Shown: positions 1 through 8,744 of the stretch, one piece after another
How the letters are laid out: each line of letters begins with the position of its first letter
How positions within the stretch are numbered: the stretch's first letter is position 1
NCBI GenBank assembly: GCA_937967725.1
Contig: CALBSY010000290.1
Location: 1 to 26,509 of the forward strand
Direction of reading: 5' to 3'
DNA: 26,509 nt
DNA from: an uncultured Alphaproteobacteria bacterium
GTDB lineage: Bacteria > Pseudomonadota > Alphaproteobacteria > Caulobacterales > Aquidulcibacteraceae
Made by a program: the position numbers and the translations under genes
Notes under the pieces: generated by a model
Database searches by the model: none
Told to the model about the DNA's origin: nothing
Seen by the model: the letters and a program-made list of their open reading frames with translations, nothing else

Positions 1-606
1 TACCAACGTGTGCTCGACGCGGCGGCGCAGGCGCAGCATGTGCTTATCACGCACGAGCATCTCGATCACGTCATGGCGGTGGCGCGCCATCCCGATCCGG
101 CGGCGCTCGCACCGCGGCTACTGCTAACGCGCGCGCAGCTCGAGCGCTTGCCGCAGCATGCGCCGGACGGCCAACTCGCGCCGGAGATCGCCGATGCGCC
201 GCCCGCCGACTTCACGACGCCGCAACGGATCGCGCCTGGCGTTGTCGCGCACGCCACGCCGGGGCACACGCCCGGCTCCATCGTTGTGTACGCGCGCACC
301 GCGGCGCGCGAATATCTGCTGATCGGCGACATCGTCTGGATGATGTCCAATATCGACACGCTGCGCGGGCGACCGCGCTTGATCCGCTGGCGCCTGCCGG
401 AAGTGGATCCGGACCGCCCCGCGGTGCTGCGTCAAATCCGGGCGCTGCACGACCTGCGCGAGGCCAACCCGGAACTCATCATCTTACCGGCGCATGACGA
501 GCCCTATCTGCGCCGGCTTGTTGGTGACGGCGCGCTGATCGACGGATTCGCCGCCACCGCGTTGGAGAACGCCGAATCCACCGACGCCGCCGCGCCTGCC
601 CCTTGA
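1..606 (+). CDS. MBL-fold metallohydrolase (5' end outside window)
   Basis: The reading frame is open from base 1, so the N-terminus lies outside the window. A GTG at position 10 is only an internal codon. The visible part carries the metallo-beta-lactamase metal ligands in order: a THEHLDH motif near the start (HxHxDH), a histidine in a TPGHTPGS segment, an aspartate in LLIGDIVW, and a final histidine in LPAHDE. These indicate a two-metal hydrolase of the glyoxalase II/lactonase-like superfamily. The substrate cannot be read from the sequence. The C-terminus is an Ala/Pro-rich tail. The next gene, RNase D, follows after 31 bases on the same strand with no terminator between them. The family call is secure; the specific function is unknown. 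Confidence 0.85.
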   Translation, partial: YQRVLDAAAQAQHVLITHEHLDHVMAVARHPDPAALAPRLLLTRAQLERLPQHAPDGQLAPEIADAPPADFTTPQRIAPGVVAHATPGHTPGSIVVYARTAAREYLLIGDIVWMMSNIDTLRGRPRLIRWRLPEVDPDRPAVLRQIRALHDLREANPELIILPAHDEPYLRRLVGDGALIDGFAATALENAESTDAAAPAP

Positions 607-637
607 CCGAAGGTCCGGCGCATCCCAACCAGCCCTT

Positions 638-1786
638 ATGCGTCTGATCACAACGACGGCCGAGCTAGAGGCGCTGCGCCGCGAGTTGGCGGCGCAGGCC
701 TTCGTCGCCGTCGATACCGAGTACATGCGCGAAACCACGTTCTGGCCGAAACTTTGCATCATTCAGGCGGCCGCGACCGGCGTGGAAGCGGTGATTGATC
801 CGCTGGCGGAAGGGCTGGATCTCAAGCCATTCCTCGATCTGATGGGCGATGAGAGCGTGCTGAAGGTTTTCCACGCCGCGCGGCAGGATTTGGAAATCTT
901 TCAAAAGCTCAGCGGCGCACTGCCGCATCCGGTTTTCGACACCCAGATCGCCGCGATGGCGGGCGGCTACGGCGACACCGTCGCCTACGATGCGCTCGTG
1001 CAGCAAGTGCTGAAGCGCCGCTTAGACAAATCCTCGCGCTTCACGGATTGGAGCCGGCGACCGTTGTCGGAGTCGCAGCTCGCCTACGCCCTCGCCGACG
1101 TCACCCATCTGCGCGATCTCTATCCGCGCCTGCGCCAATCGCTTGAAAGGCAGGACCGCCTGTCGTGGCTCGATGAAGAGCACGCCAACTTGCTTGATCC
1201 CGAAATTTACGACACGGCGCCCGAGAAAGCATGGCGGCGGCTCAAACTGCGTAAGACCACGGCGGATTTTGTCTTGGCGTTACAGGTCGCGGCCGCGTGG
1301 CGCGAACGGCAAGCGCAAACACGCGACGTGCCGCGCGGACGCATCGTCAAGGACGAGGCCCTCTATGAGATCGCCGAGCATCGTCCAAAAACCTCCGCCG
1401 ACTTCGACCGCATGCGCGCGGTGCCGCGCGGGTTCGGCAATTCACGCGCGGCTCAGGAACTGATCCAAGACTTGCAGCGCGCTTTCAACGACCCGAACCG
1501 GCCCTACTTCAAATTCGAGCGGCCGCCGCCGGTCCCGCCGGGACTAGGGCCGACGATCGAACTGCTCAAAGTGCTGCTGCGCTACGAAGCCGACGTTCAT
1601 AGCGTCGCGCCGCGCCTGATCGCCTCGGTTTCCGACCTGGAAGCAATCGCAGCGCGCGACGATGCGGACGTGCCAGCGCTGAAAGGCTGGCGGCGCAAGG
1701 TGTTCGGCGAGCGGGCGCTGGCGCTGAAACGCGGGCAGATCGGGCTCAAACTGAAGGACGGCAAAGTCGCGATCGAGGAACTGTAG
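638..1786 (+). CDS. rnd: Ribonuclease D
   Basis: A 382-residue 3'-5' exoribonuclease of the DEDD-y class, which trims tRNA 3' ends and other structured RNAs. The exonuclease motifs are visible: Exo I with D26 and E28 (VAVDTEYMRE), Exo II with D84 (ARQDLE), and Exo III with Y150 and D154 (YALADV). An HRDC-type helical RNA-binding region follows at about residues 205-285. Length is typical of the family. The ATG has no strong Shine-Dalgarno sequence, but homologous sequence begins at once (a strand followed by the DTE motif), so the start is credible. The gene is convergent with the small membrane-protein gene downstream, only 3 bases from stop to stop. Confidence 0.95.
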   Translation: MRLITTTAELEALRRELAAQAFVAVDTEYMRETTFWPKLCIIQAAATGVEAVIDPLAEGLDLKPFLDLMGDESVLKVFHAARQDLEIFQKLSGALPHPVFDTQIAAMAGGYGDTVAYDALVQQVLKRRLDKSSRFTDWSRRPLSESQLAYALADVTHLRDLYPRLRQSLERQDRLSWLDEEHANLLDPEIYDTAPEKAWRRLKLRKTTADFVLALQVAAAWRERQAQTRDVPRGRIVKDEALYEIAEHRPKTSADFDRMRAVPRGFGNSRAAQELIQDLQRAFNDPNRPYFKFERPPPVPPGLGPTIELLKVLLRYEADVHSVAPRLIASVSDLEAIAARDDADVPALKGWRRKVFGERALALKRGQIGLKLKDGKVAIEEL

Positions 1787-1789
1787 CGC

Positions 1790-1951
1790 TTAGTTGGCGC
1801 TGGGAACCTCAGGCACGTCAATGCTGATATCGGCGGATTGTTGGCCGACGCCGCCGTTCAAGACGAAGAAGCCCAACACCAATACTCCAACCAGGAGAGC
1901 GCCGATGATTACGCCCATGAATCCGCTTCCGCCGCCATTGCCTTCAGCCAT
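1790..1951 (-). CDS. Small single-pass membrane protein, 53 aa
   Basis: A short ORF (ATG at 1951, TAA at 1790-1792) encoding 53 residues. It starts with a Gly/Asn/Ser-rich segment (MAEGNGGGSG), continues with a strongly hydrophobic stretch at about residues 11-31 (FMGVIIGALLVGVLVLGFFV), and ends in a short acidic tail (DISIDVPEVP). This is the layout of a single-pass inner-membrane microprotein. A GGAG Shine-Dalgarno lies 8 bases before the ATG. It follows the cyclase gene by 60 bases on the same strand, so it may be the last gene of that operon or have its own promoter. I do not recognise a named family; Gly-rich one-helix proteins of this type occur in Caulobacterales. Function unknown. Confidence 0.7.
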   Translation of the reverse strand: MAEGNGGGSGFMGVIIGALLVGVLVLGFFVLNGGVGQQSADISIDVPEVPSAN

Positions 1952-2011
1952 GTTCAATCTCCATCACCCCGCGCACCGGTAACCGACGCAACGGCTTGGA
2001 GGTTCCGGAGA

Positions 2012-4042
2012 TCAGCGCGCGACCGCTTCGGCGCATGCGGCTTTGAAGTCGTAGTTCACTTCGGCGGCGCAATCGGGCCACTTGCCGCTTTCAAGCCAAT
2101 ATTGCGCTAGCTCCAGGCGCGCAGCGAGTTGGGCGAAGCGCCGATGCTTCCAGATCGGTTCACCGCAATTGGCCACGAACAATTGCAGCGCCGATTGCGC
2201 ACGCGCCATCCCAAAGGCGTCGTGAGCGTCCGGCCGCAGCGAACGGCCATTATCCAATGCCTGTTCGATCACGTCGAAGGCATGGTCGGCGCACCCTGCG
2301 CCGGCGGCGATCAGGCAGGAAGAGAGCGGCAAAGGCCCATTGGTGCGCGCCACATAAGCGAGGAGCGTCTCGCAGGCTTCGCGCCGCTCCTCAGGCGGTC
2401 TGCGCATCAAAGCCACGTAGTTCCGCAACACATCAACGTCCCGGTCGGAGACGCCGCGCCGCGGCGGCGCGCCTGGGTCGCCGAGCGCTTCGGCTTCGTC
2501 CAGACGGCCGGCGGCGCACAGCGTCACCCACATCATGTACCAGGTGAAGGCGGAGTCCGGCCAACGCCGCCAAGCGCCGGAAATGATCTCCAACGCCGTA
2601 TCGATCTCGCCGCGGGTGGTGTGCAGGCTCGCGCGCAAGCCTTCGACGGCGGGCCCCAGCGGATCGAGGCGGCTAGCGACTTCGAGTGCGGCCGCCGAGT
2701 CGCGGATGCGGCCCACGCTGTAGAGCCAAGCTGCATGCGCGACGTGCAACGATGAATCGTTGGGCGTGCGCTTCAGCGCTTCGCCCACAAGGCGGAGCTT
2801 CTCGCCGTGCTCGGCAAACGCCGGCTTGAGCAGCGACAGCGCGGCATAAGCCTGTGCACAATCGGGATCGAGTTCGAGCGCGTACTCAGCAGCCTCGACC
2901 GAGGCGGCATGGCGCGGCTCGCCGATCATGTCGCGATCGCGCGGCAACAAGAACGCGCGCACGCTGGCGAGGGCGGCCCAGCCGGGCGCGAATTCAGGCG
3001 CCAAGGCCACACAACGCTGCAACAGCCGCTCGGCATGCTCTTCATCATCGTCGCTGAGCATGAGCCAGCTTTGCCGCGCGCGCAGATAGAGTTCGTAAGC
3101 GGCGGGATCGATGGGCTGCGGCGGCCGCGCCGTCTCTGACAGCGACTGACGCAACGCAAGTGCGACCTTGGAGGCGATATCGTCCTCCAACGCGAACGCG
3201 TCGGCGCGGTCGCCTTCGTAGCGCTCGCTCCACAGCGCAACGCCGGCGACAGCCTCGATAAGTTGGGCGCTTACGCGCAATCGCTCGCCGGAACAGCGGA
3301 CCGAACCGTCGAGCACATGCGTGGCGCGCAACTCGCCTGCCGCCTGGCGCTTGCGCTCGCCGCGGAACTGGAAAGCGGAGGTGCGGCCGATCACCTTGAG
3401 CCTCGATTGGCGCAGCAATGTTGAGATGATCTCGTCGGCGACGCCGTCCGAAAAATAGGTCATCTCGGCGCGGTCGCTCTCATTGTCGAACGGCAGCACG
3501 ACGAGGATGGTTTCGGCGCGCCGCGCGCGCGCGGCAGGCGCCGCCACCGCTTCGAAACTAAATATGTCCAGCGTTTCGCTCATCTTATCGAGCTGCACCG
3601 CGCCCGCGGCGTGCAAACGCTTGGCCAGCGCTCCGCGCACGGCGCGCCGGACATCGAGCGACACGAGCACCGAGCCGGGATGCGCCACTTGCTGCAGACG
3701 CGCGGCGACGTTGACGCTGTGGCCCAGCAAATCGCCCTCGGCCGTCGCCAGCACGTCCCCCACGTGCACGCCCACGCGCAAGCTGGCGCGCTCAACGCAA
3801 GTCCAGAGCTGATCAACAGCGCTCAGGGCGCCGCCGGCGCTGCAGAACTCGACCATGAAGCCGTCGCCGGCGGTGTTGAAAATGCTCCCTCCATGCACGA
3901 GCGCCGCGCCCTCGAGCGCCTCACGCAGCCGCGCTACCGCGCTCATCGCGCCGGTTTCGTCGATCTCGCTCAGCGCCGAATAGCCGACCATGTCAATCGC
4001 CATGATCGCGGCCAACTTTCGCGGTCCGGTTGCTTCGCTCAC
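2012..4042 (-). CDS. Class III nucleotide cyclase / TolB-like / TPR protein
   Basis: A 676-residue soluble signalling protein. Residues 8-165 are a class III adenylate/guanylate cyclase domain with metal-binding aspartates D17 (IDMVGYS) and D60 (AGDGFMVEF) and transition-state residues N111 and R115 (SVNVAARL). Residues 175-300 resemble the TolB/FlgO-like N-terminal domain (VVLPFDNES through SDGVADEI and HVLDGSVR). Residues 310-660 are alpha-helical TPR-like repeats. No membrane segment is visible. The GTG start at 4042 is supported by AGAGG 6 bases upstream. It lies 37 bases after the DUF3297 gene, probably in the same operon. The usual lysine that selects purine is N56 here, and the second selectivity position is H108, so activity and substrate are uncertain. 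Some cyclases of this rhizobial-type architecture do carry Asn at the first position. Confidence 0.88.
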   Translation of the reverse strand: MSEATGPRKLAAIMAIDMVGYSALSEIDETGAMSAVARLREALEGAALVHGGSIFNTAGDGFMVEFCSAGGALSAVDQLWTCVERASLRVGVHVGDVLATAEGDLLGHSVNVAARLQQVAHPGSVLVSLDVRRAVRGALAKRLHAAGAVQLDKMSETLDIFSFEAVAAPAARARRAETILVVLPFDNESDRAEMTYFSDGVADEIISTLLRQSRLKVIGRTSAFQFRGERKRQAAGELRATHVLDGSVRCSGERLRVSAQLIEAVAGVALWSERYEGDRADAFALEDDIASKVALALRQSLSETARPPQPIDPAAYELYLRARQSWLMLSDDDEEHAERLLQRCVALAPEFAPGWAALASVRAFLLPRDRDMIGEPRHAASVEAAEYALELDPDCAQAYAALSLLKPAFAEHGEKLRLVGEALKRTPNDSSLHVAHAAWLYSVGRIRDSAAALEVASRLDPLGPAVEGLRASLHTTRGEIDTALEIISGAWRRWPDSAFTWYMMWVTLCAAGRLDEAEALGDPGAPPRRGVSDRDVDVLRNYVALMRRPPEERREACETLLAYVARTNGPLPLSSCLIAAGAGCADHAFDVIEQALDNGRSLRPDAHDAFGMARAQSALQLFVANCGEPIWKHRRFAQLAARLELAQYWLESGKWPDCAAEVNYDFKAACAEAVAR

Positions 4043-4079
4043 GCCCTACCTCTGGCGGCGTTCTAGCACGAGCCGGCGC

Positions 4080-4328
4080 TCAGACGCTCGGTTCATCCTT
4101 GAAATAGGGCTCGACCGGGCCGGAATATTTGATGGTCAGCTGCTTGCCGCGCCGGTCCAGGGTCTTGCCGACGGCCAAGCGGACCCATCCCTCACTGACG
4201 CAATATTCTTCCACATTGGTCTTTTCCTGGCCGCGGAAGCGCACGCCCACGCCGCGCTCCAGCAGAGCTTCGTCGTAATAGGGGCTGTCGGGGTCGGCCG
4301 AGAGGCGGTCCGGCGGCGTTTCGCTCAT
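4080..4328 (-). CDS. DUF3297 family protein
   Basis: An 82-residue protein matching the conserved DUF3297 (glutathione peroxidase-neighbour type) small-protein family of proteobacteria. Diagnostic segments are PPDRLSADPDSPYYDE near the start, a central KTNVEEYCVSEGWVRLA, and GPVEPYF near the end. There is no signal peptide or membrane segment, so it should be cytosolic. The ATG overlaps the ppx stop codon as ATGA (4328-4325), which implies translational coupling. Family function is unknown, and the coupling to ppx is the only functional hint in this window. Confidence 0.9.
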   Translation of the reverse strand: MSETPPDRLSADPDSPYYDEALLERGVGVRFRGQEKTNVEEYCVSEGWVRLAVGKTLDRRGKQLTIKYSGPVEPYFKDEPSV

Positions 4329-5821
4329 GTGATCTTTGTCTCCGCTGCAAGGCCAAGCGCGGCGGCGGCCGCGTCGAGCCGGCGCGCCGCGGTCTCGGTG
4401 ACCAGGTGCGCCACCTTCTTCTTCACCCGAAGCAGGAGCTTGCCGTCAACTGCGGAGACCTCAAAGCTCGCGAGCAGTCTTTCGCTGCGGCCCGAGAGAT
4501 CCGCACCGAGACGCAGCGCCGCCCCAAGCGCTGCGGCGGCGGCCTGCTGTTCTTCGCTCAGCAAGCGCAGATACGCCGCCGCATGACGCGGCGGCGCCTT
4601 GGTGTAGCGATGATGGATAGCGGCAGCGAGGAATGCCCGTTCTTCGTGGCTGATCGCCGCCAACGGCGCGCGCAACACCATGTCGAACATGATCTCGACG
4701 CGCTGATCGGGGTGCAGCGGCCCGCCCACATCGGCGAGACGCGCCGCCGCACCGCGCAACACCTCTTCGCGTCCCTTCGGAAACACGCGCGGCTGGCCGG
4801 CGAACATCGGCGCGATCCATTGCTCCAGCGCGGGGCCGAATCCACGCGTGCGCGTCCACCGCGCCGCGAGCGCTTCCGCGGCGGCGATCAGCGGATGCGT
4901 CGCACGCGCCTGCTCGCTTAGACGTTCCATGAGCACGCCCTCGCGCAGGCCGAACGCCGAGAGGATGACACGATCGAAGTCACCGAGCACCATCACCCGT
5001 TCGAGCACCACGGCGGCGTAAGGCAGCGTTTCAGCGCGCTTGGCGGCGGCTTCCTCCAGCCGCTCCAGTGACCGCTTGCTTTGCTTGCGCACGACATCGG
5101 CGACCTTCAGCACCTCAGAGCGGCTCATTTGGTGATGGTGCAGCACGCCCAGAGGATGATTGGTCAGCGCAATATCGATACGTCCCAGCGCGCGCCACGC
5201 CCCGCCGACAGCGTAGAAATCCCCGCCACGCTTGGTCAGCAGTTTGTTGTCCTCCAGCGCCTTGGTGACGGCGGCGGCGACATCTTGATAGTCGAACTCT
5301 TCATTGCTCATGAGCGTAAGCGGGCCGAGCGGAAAGGTCTCGCCGCGGCCGACGCCCTTGGGACTGATCTCAACCAGTTCGAGGCTGGCGCCGCCAAGGT
5401 CGCCGACGATGCCTTTGGCATCCGGCGCGCCGGCGCTGACGCCGAGTGCGGACAACCGCGCTTCATCCTCGCCGCTCAAGATACGCAAGGCGATCCCTGT
5501 TTCCGCTTCGATGCGTTTGGCGAAGGCGCGGCCGTCCTTGGCGTCGCGGACCGCGGCGGTGGCCACCGGAAACACGCTCTTCACACCCTGCGCTTCCAGC
5601 AAGGTGGCAAAGCGCTTTAGCGCGCGCAGCGCTATATCGATGCCGTCGGGCGAAAGCGCACCAGTGCGCGAAAGATCGCGCCCCAGGCCCGCCATGACTT
5701 TTTCATTGAGCACCGGCGTCATGGCGCGGCCGTTGATGCTGTAGACCACGAGACGCACGGAATTGGAGCCGACATCGATAACGGCGGCGTCCTCCATCGG
5801 CCCGATGTGCGCGGCGCTCAC
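4325..5821 (-). CDS. ppx: Ppx/GppA exopolyphosphatase
   Basis: A 498-residue member of the ASKHA-fold Ppx/GppA phosphatases, which remove terminal phosphate from polyphosphate or from pppGpp. Phosphate-binding loop 1 (VIDVGSNSVRL, about residues 14-24) and loop 2 (GDLGGASLELVE, about residues 141-152) are both present, as is the GEDEARLS segment carrying the catalytic-region glutamate. A long C-terminal helical, HD-like region follows. The start is either GTG 5821, 15 bases after the ppk1 stop, or ATG 5797; neither has a strong Shine-Dalgarno, and ATG 5797 places the start 6 residues before the first motif. The position immediately after ppk1 supports a polyphosphate role. Ppx and GppA activities cannot be told apart from sequence alone. 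Confidence 0.92.
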   Translation of the reverse strand: MSAAHIGPMEDAAVIDVGSNSVRLVVYSINGRAMTPVLNEKVMAGLGRDLSRTGALSPDGIDIALRALKRFATLLEAQGVKSVFPVATAAVRDAKDGRAFAKRIEAETGIALRILSGEDEARLSALGVSAGAPDAKGIVGDLGGASLELVEISPKGVGRGETFPLGPLTLMSNEEFDYQDVAAAVTKALEDNKLLTKRGGDFYAVGGAWRALGRIDIALTNHPLGVLHHHQMSRSEVLKVADVVRKQSKRSLERLEEAAAKRAETLPYAAVVLERVMVLGDFDRVILSAFGLREGVLMERLSEQARATHPLIAAAEALAARWTRTRGFGPALEQWIAPMFAGQPRVFPKGREEVLRGAAARLADVGGPLHPDQRVEIMFDMVLRAPLAAISHEERAFLAAAIHHRYTKAPPRHAAAYLRLLSEEQQAAAAALGAALRLGADLSGRSERLLASFEVSAVDGKLLLRVKKKVAHLVTETAARRLDAAAAALGLAAETKIT

Positions 5822-5836
5822 GGCGCCGCCCGTCTA

Positions 5837-8044
5837 TCAAGAACCGCGCGCGCCGATGTGATCGAACGCCGCCGGCGCGTCGCCCTTGATGGCGCGGCCA
5901 CGGCCCGAAAGGCTCGGGTTACGCATGAAATACACATGCGCCGAGAACGGTTCGTCGGGAAGTTTAGAAACATCGACCCGTTTGAAAGCCCCATCGGGCT
6001 CCATGTACCAGCTTTGCGCCTCGTCGTTGAGGTTCGCGACCATGATTTGATCGAGAACCTGCTGGTGAACCGTCGGATTTTCAACCGGACACATCACTTC
6101 GACGCGCCGCTCGAGGTTGCGCGGCATCCAATCGGCGGAGGAAAGGAACACTTTTGCGTTGGGATTGGGGAGCCTTGCACCGGTGCCGAAACAAACGATG
6201 CGGGAGTGCTCCAAAAAGCGCCCGACGATCGATTTGACGCGGATATTCTCCGACATTCCCTTCACGCCGGGTCGGAGACAGCAGATGCCGCGCACAACCA
6301 GTTCGATCTTCACGCCCTCGTTTGAGGCGCGATAGAGCGCGTCGATAATTTCTGGGTGCACCAGCGCGTTCAATTTGGCCCAGATCGCGCCTTCGCGACC
6401 GGCCCGCACGTGCGCGATCTCGTCGTCAATCAACTTCAGCAAAGTGGATTTCACGGTCAGCGGCGACAGGGCGATCTTTTCCAATTGCGCCGGCTTGGCG
6501 TAGCCGGTGACGAAATTGAACAGGCGTCCGGCGTCGCGGCCGATCGCTGGATCGCAAGTAAAGAGCGAGAGGTCGGTGTAAATGCGCGCGGTCATCGGGT
6601 GATAATTGCCGGTGCCGAAGTGTGTGTAAGTGCGCAGGCTGTCGCCCTCGCGGCGCACGACCAAACTGACCTTGGCGTGGGTCTTGTAGTCCATAAAACC
6701 GTAAACGACCGAGGCGCCCGCACGCTCCAGCATTTGCGCCAAGCGCAGATTGGCCTCCTCGTCGAAACGCGCCTTGAGTTCGATGAGCGCCGTGACGTTC
6801 TTGCCGGCTTCCGCCGCCGCCACCAATGCTGCGACGATCGGAGAATCCTTGGAAGTGCGGTAGAGCGTTTGTTTGATCGCGACCACCGCGGGATCGGCGG
6901 CCGCTTGGCGGACGAATTGCACGACCGCGTCGAACGACTCATAGGGATGGTGGACCAAGATGTCCTTGGCGCGGATGGCGGCGAAGCTGTCGCCGGCGAA
7001 GTCCTTGATCCGTTCCGGCGAGCGCGGCTCGTACCGCGCAAATTTTAGATCCGGCCGTTCCTCGCGCACCAGCACATCTAGCGCGGCCAGGCCCAACATG
7101 CCCTCGACAATGATCACATCGCGTGGGTTGGCCTCGATTTCGCGCACAATAAAGGCGCGCAGATCTTCCGGCATCGATGCTTCGATCTTCAGGCGAACGA
7201 TGTCGCCCAAGCGGCGCTCCTTCAGACGCGCCTCGAACTCGCGCACCAAATCCTCGGCTTCTTCCTGGATTTCGATATCGCTGTCGCGAACCACCCGGAA
7301 AGCGCCCTGCGCCTCCACGCTATAACCGGGGAACAGCTCCTCCAGAAACAACATGATTGCGTGTTCAAGCGTGATAAAGCGGCGTGGCGCGTACGCGCCC
7401 GCATCCGTGGGTTTGACCTTGTGCGCGGGCGTCACGTCGATAAAGCGCGTCACCTGCGACGGCACTGGGATGAGCGCATTCAACACCCGTCCATCCGCTG
7501 CGCGCCGCAGTTTCAGCGCAATAGCGAAGCCGAGATTCGGGATGAACGGAAACGGGTGCGCGGGGTCGACGGCGAGCGGCGTCAGCAGCGGAAACACCTG
7601 CTCCATGAACACTGGTCTCAGCCAGGCGCGCTCAACCTTGTCCAGCTCTTCCGGGTCGACGACGCTGACGCCCGCTTCGCGCAATTGCGCGCGCAGCACG
7701 CGCCATCGCTCTTGCTGACGTGCGATCAAATCAGCGGCGGCGGCATGGATGCGCGTTAGCTGTTCGGCCGGCGTCAACCCGTCCTGGCTGACGATGGAGA
7801 CGCCCGCTTTGACCTGTTCATGCAGGCCCGCCACCCGCACCATGTAGAATTCGTCGAGGTTAGAAGCTGAGATGGAGAGGAAACGCAGCCGCTCCAGCAG
7901 CGGATGGTTCTTGTTTTCGGCCTCTTCCAGCACGCGCGTATTGAACGCGAGCCACGAAAGCTCACGGTTGATGAACCGTTGCGGGTCCTTCTGCGCCGGC
8001 GGCTTCTCCACCTTGGCGCGCTGCTTCTTGCGCGTCTTCGCCAT
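5837..8044 (-). CDS. ppk1: Polyphosphate kinase 1
   Basis: A 735-residue PPK1, which reversibly polymerises the ATP gamma-phosphate into polyphosphate, usually at the inner face of the membrane. The order is N-terminal helical domain, head domain, then two phospholipase-D-like C-terminal domains. The phosphorylated histidine is H456 (YKTHAKVSL) and the second conserved histidine is H613 (LEHSRIVCF). IKQTLYRTS and THFGTGNYH, both PPK1 landmarks, are intact. The N-terminus is Lys/Arg-rich (MAKTRKKQRAK), a common extension. The ATG is 3 bases after the hdaA stop, and ppx follows 15 bases downstream, so synthesis and degradation enzymes are co-transcribed. Confidence 0.97.
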   Translation of the reverse strand: MAKTRKKQRAKVEKPPAQKDPQRFINRELSWLAFNTRVLEEAENKNHPLLERLRFLSISASNLDEFYMVRVAGLHEQVKAGVSIVSQDGLTPAEQLTRIHAAAADLIARQQERWRVLRAQLREAGVSVVDPEELDKVERAWLRPVFMEQVFPLLTPLAVDPAHPFPFIPNLGFAIALKLRRAADGRVLNALIPVPSQVTRFIDVTPAHKVKPTDAGAYAPRRFITLEHAIMLFLEELFPGYSVEAQGAFRVVRDSDIEIQEEAEDLVREFEARLKERRLGDIVRLKIEASMPEDLRAFIVREIEANPRDVIIVEGMLGLAALDVLVREERPDLKFARYEPRSPERIKDFAGDSFAAIRAKDILVHHPYESFDAVVQFVRQAAADPAVVAIKQTLYRTSKDSPIVAALVAAAEAGKNVTALIELKARFDEEANLRLAQMLERAGASVVYGFMDYKTHAKVSLVVRREGDSLRTYTHFGTGNYHPMTARIYTDLSLFTCDPAIGRDAGRLFNFVTGYAKPAQLEKIALSPLTVKSTLLKLIDDEIAHVRAGREGAIWAKLNALVHPEIIDALYRASNEGVKIELVVRGICCLRPGVKGMSENIRVKSIVGRFLEHSRIVCFGTGARLPNPNAKVFLSSADWMPRNLERRVEVMCPVENPTVHQQVLDQIMVANLNDEAQSWYMEPDGAFKRVDVSKLPDEPFSAHVYFMRNPSLSGRGRAIKGDAPAAFDHIGARGS

Positions 8045-8047
8045 TGC

Positions 8048-8734
8048 TTAACCGTCTTCCGCCGCACCCCAATTCGCGCGCGCTTTTTCCAGCGCTCTCT
8101 TCGCCGCCGCCAGGGCGACCGGCCGGGCGCCGCGCACCAGCTCGGCGTCGAGCGCCGCAGCCAGGTGACGGGCCGCCGCGAACGTGCGCGGCAGCCTGTG
8201 CGCCAGATACCTGGCGGCATCATCGCTCAATTGAATGAATTGTTCGCGACAAATGCGGCGTAAAACCACTTCCATCAGCGCTTCGTCGGGCTCTCCGAGC
8301 CGGGCCATGGCCAATGCGCCGAGCCGGGAGCGCAGATCCGGAATCTGAACCGGCCCTCCACCACGCATGCGCGGCGAGGCGACCCGCCCGGCGCCGCCCG
8401 CGCTGCGCGCCACTCCGCGCACCCGCCACAGCATGCTCTCGTCGCCGGTGTCGGCGTCATCGACGAAGAGGCGGCCCTCCGCTTCCCGGAAGATCGCCGC
8501 CGCATCGTCTGGCGCGGCGGCGGGGGACACCTGGCGTGCGCCGGTCTCAAGCGCCCAGGCCAAGGCCAGATGGGTCTTGCCCGCACCGCGCGGTCCCACC
8601 AACGCGAGAGCGCCGTTGGGCCCTGCCCGCCGATCGGTCCGCCGCCGCGCCGCGTCGCGGTTGCCTTCCGCCACGACAAGCGTGTCGGGCCAGCGCTCGC
8701 CCATGCGAAACTCAAACAGGCGAGGCTGACGCAT
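8048..8734 (-). CDS. hdaA: DnaA-inactivating AAA+ protein HdaA
   Basis: A 228-residue Hda/HdaA-type AAA+ protein. With the DNA sliding clamp it stimulates ATP hydrolysis by DnaA and prevents re-initiation. Visible elements are Walker A GPRGAGKT (47-54), a Walker B-like LFVDDAD (89-95), the IPDLRSRL box (131-138), and a sensor II segment with R183 (RTFAAARH). MRQPRLFEF at the N-terminus is a plausible but non-canonical clamp-binding motif (Q3, L6, F7). The frame is open upstream to 8845, but that part overlaps the DUF2066 3' end. ATG 8734 is preferred because the family sequence starts there and GGGAGG lies upstream, across the DUF2066 stop. The gene sits 10 bases after DUF2066 and 3 bases before ppk1. 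Confidence 0.88.
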   Translation of the reverse strand: MRQPRLFEFRMGERWPDTLVVAEGNRDAARRRTDRRAGPNGALALVGPRGAGKTHLALAWALETGARQVSPAAAPDDAAAIFREAEGRLFVDDADTGDESMLWRVRGVARSAGGAGRVASPRMRGGGPVQIPDLRSRLGALAMARLGEPDEALMEVVLRRICREQFIQLSDDAARYLAHRLPRTFAAARHLAAALDAELVRGARPVALAAAKRALEKARANWGAAEDG

Positions 8735-8744
8735 CGCGCGCCGT

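Noticed and set aside
8390..8440. Possible compensated frameshift in hdaA in the Gly/Arg-rich segment
   Set aside because: Spacing between Walker B and IPDLRSRL equals the family spacing, so the frame appears continuous and merely divergent.
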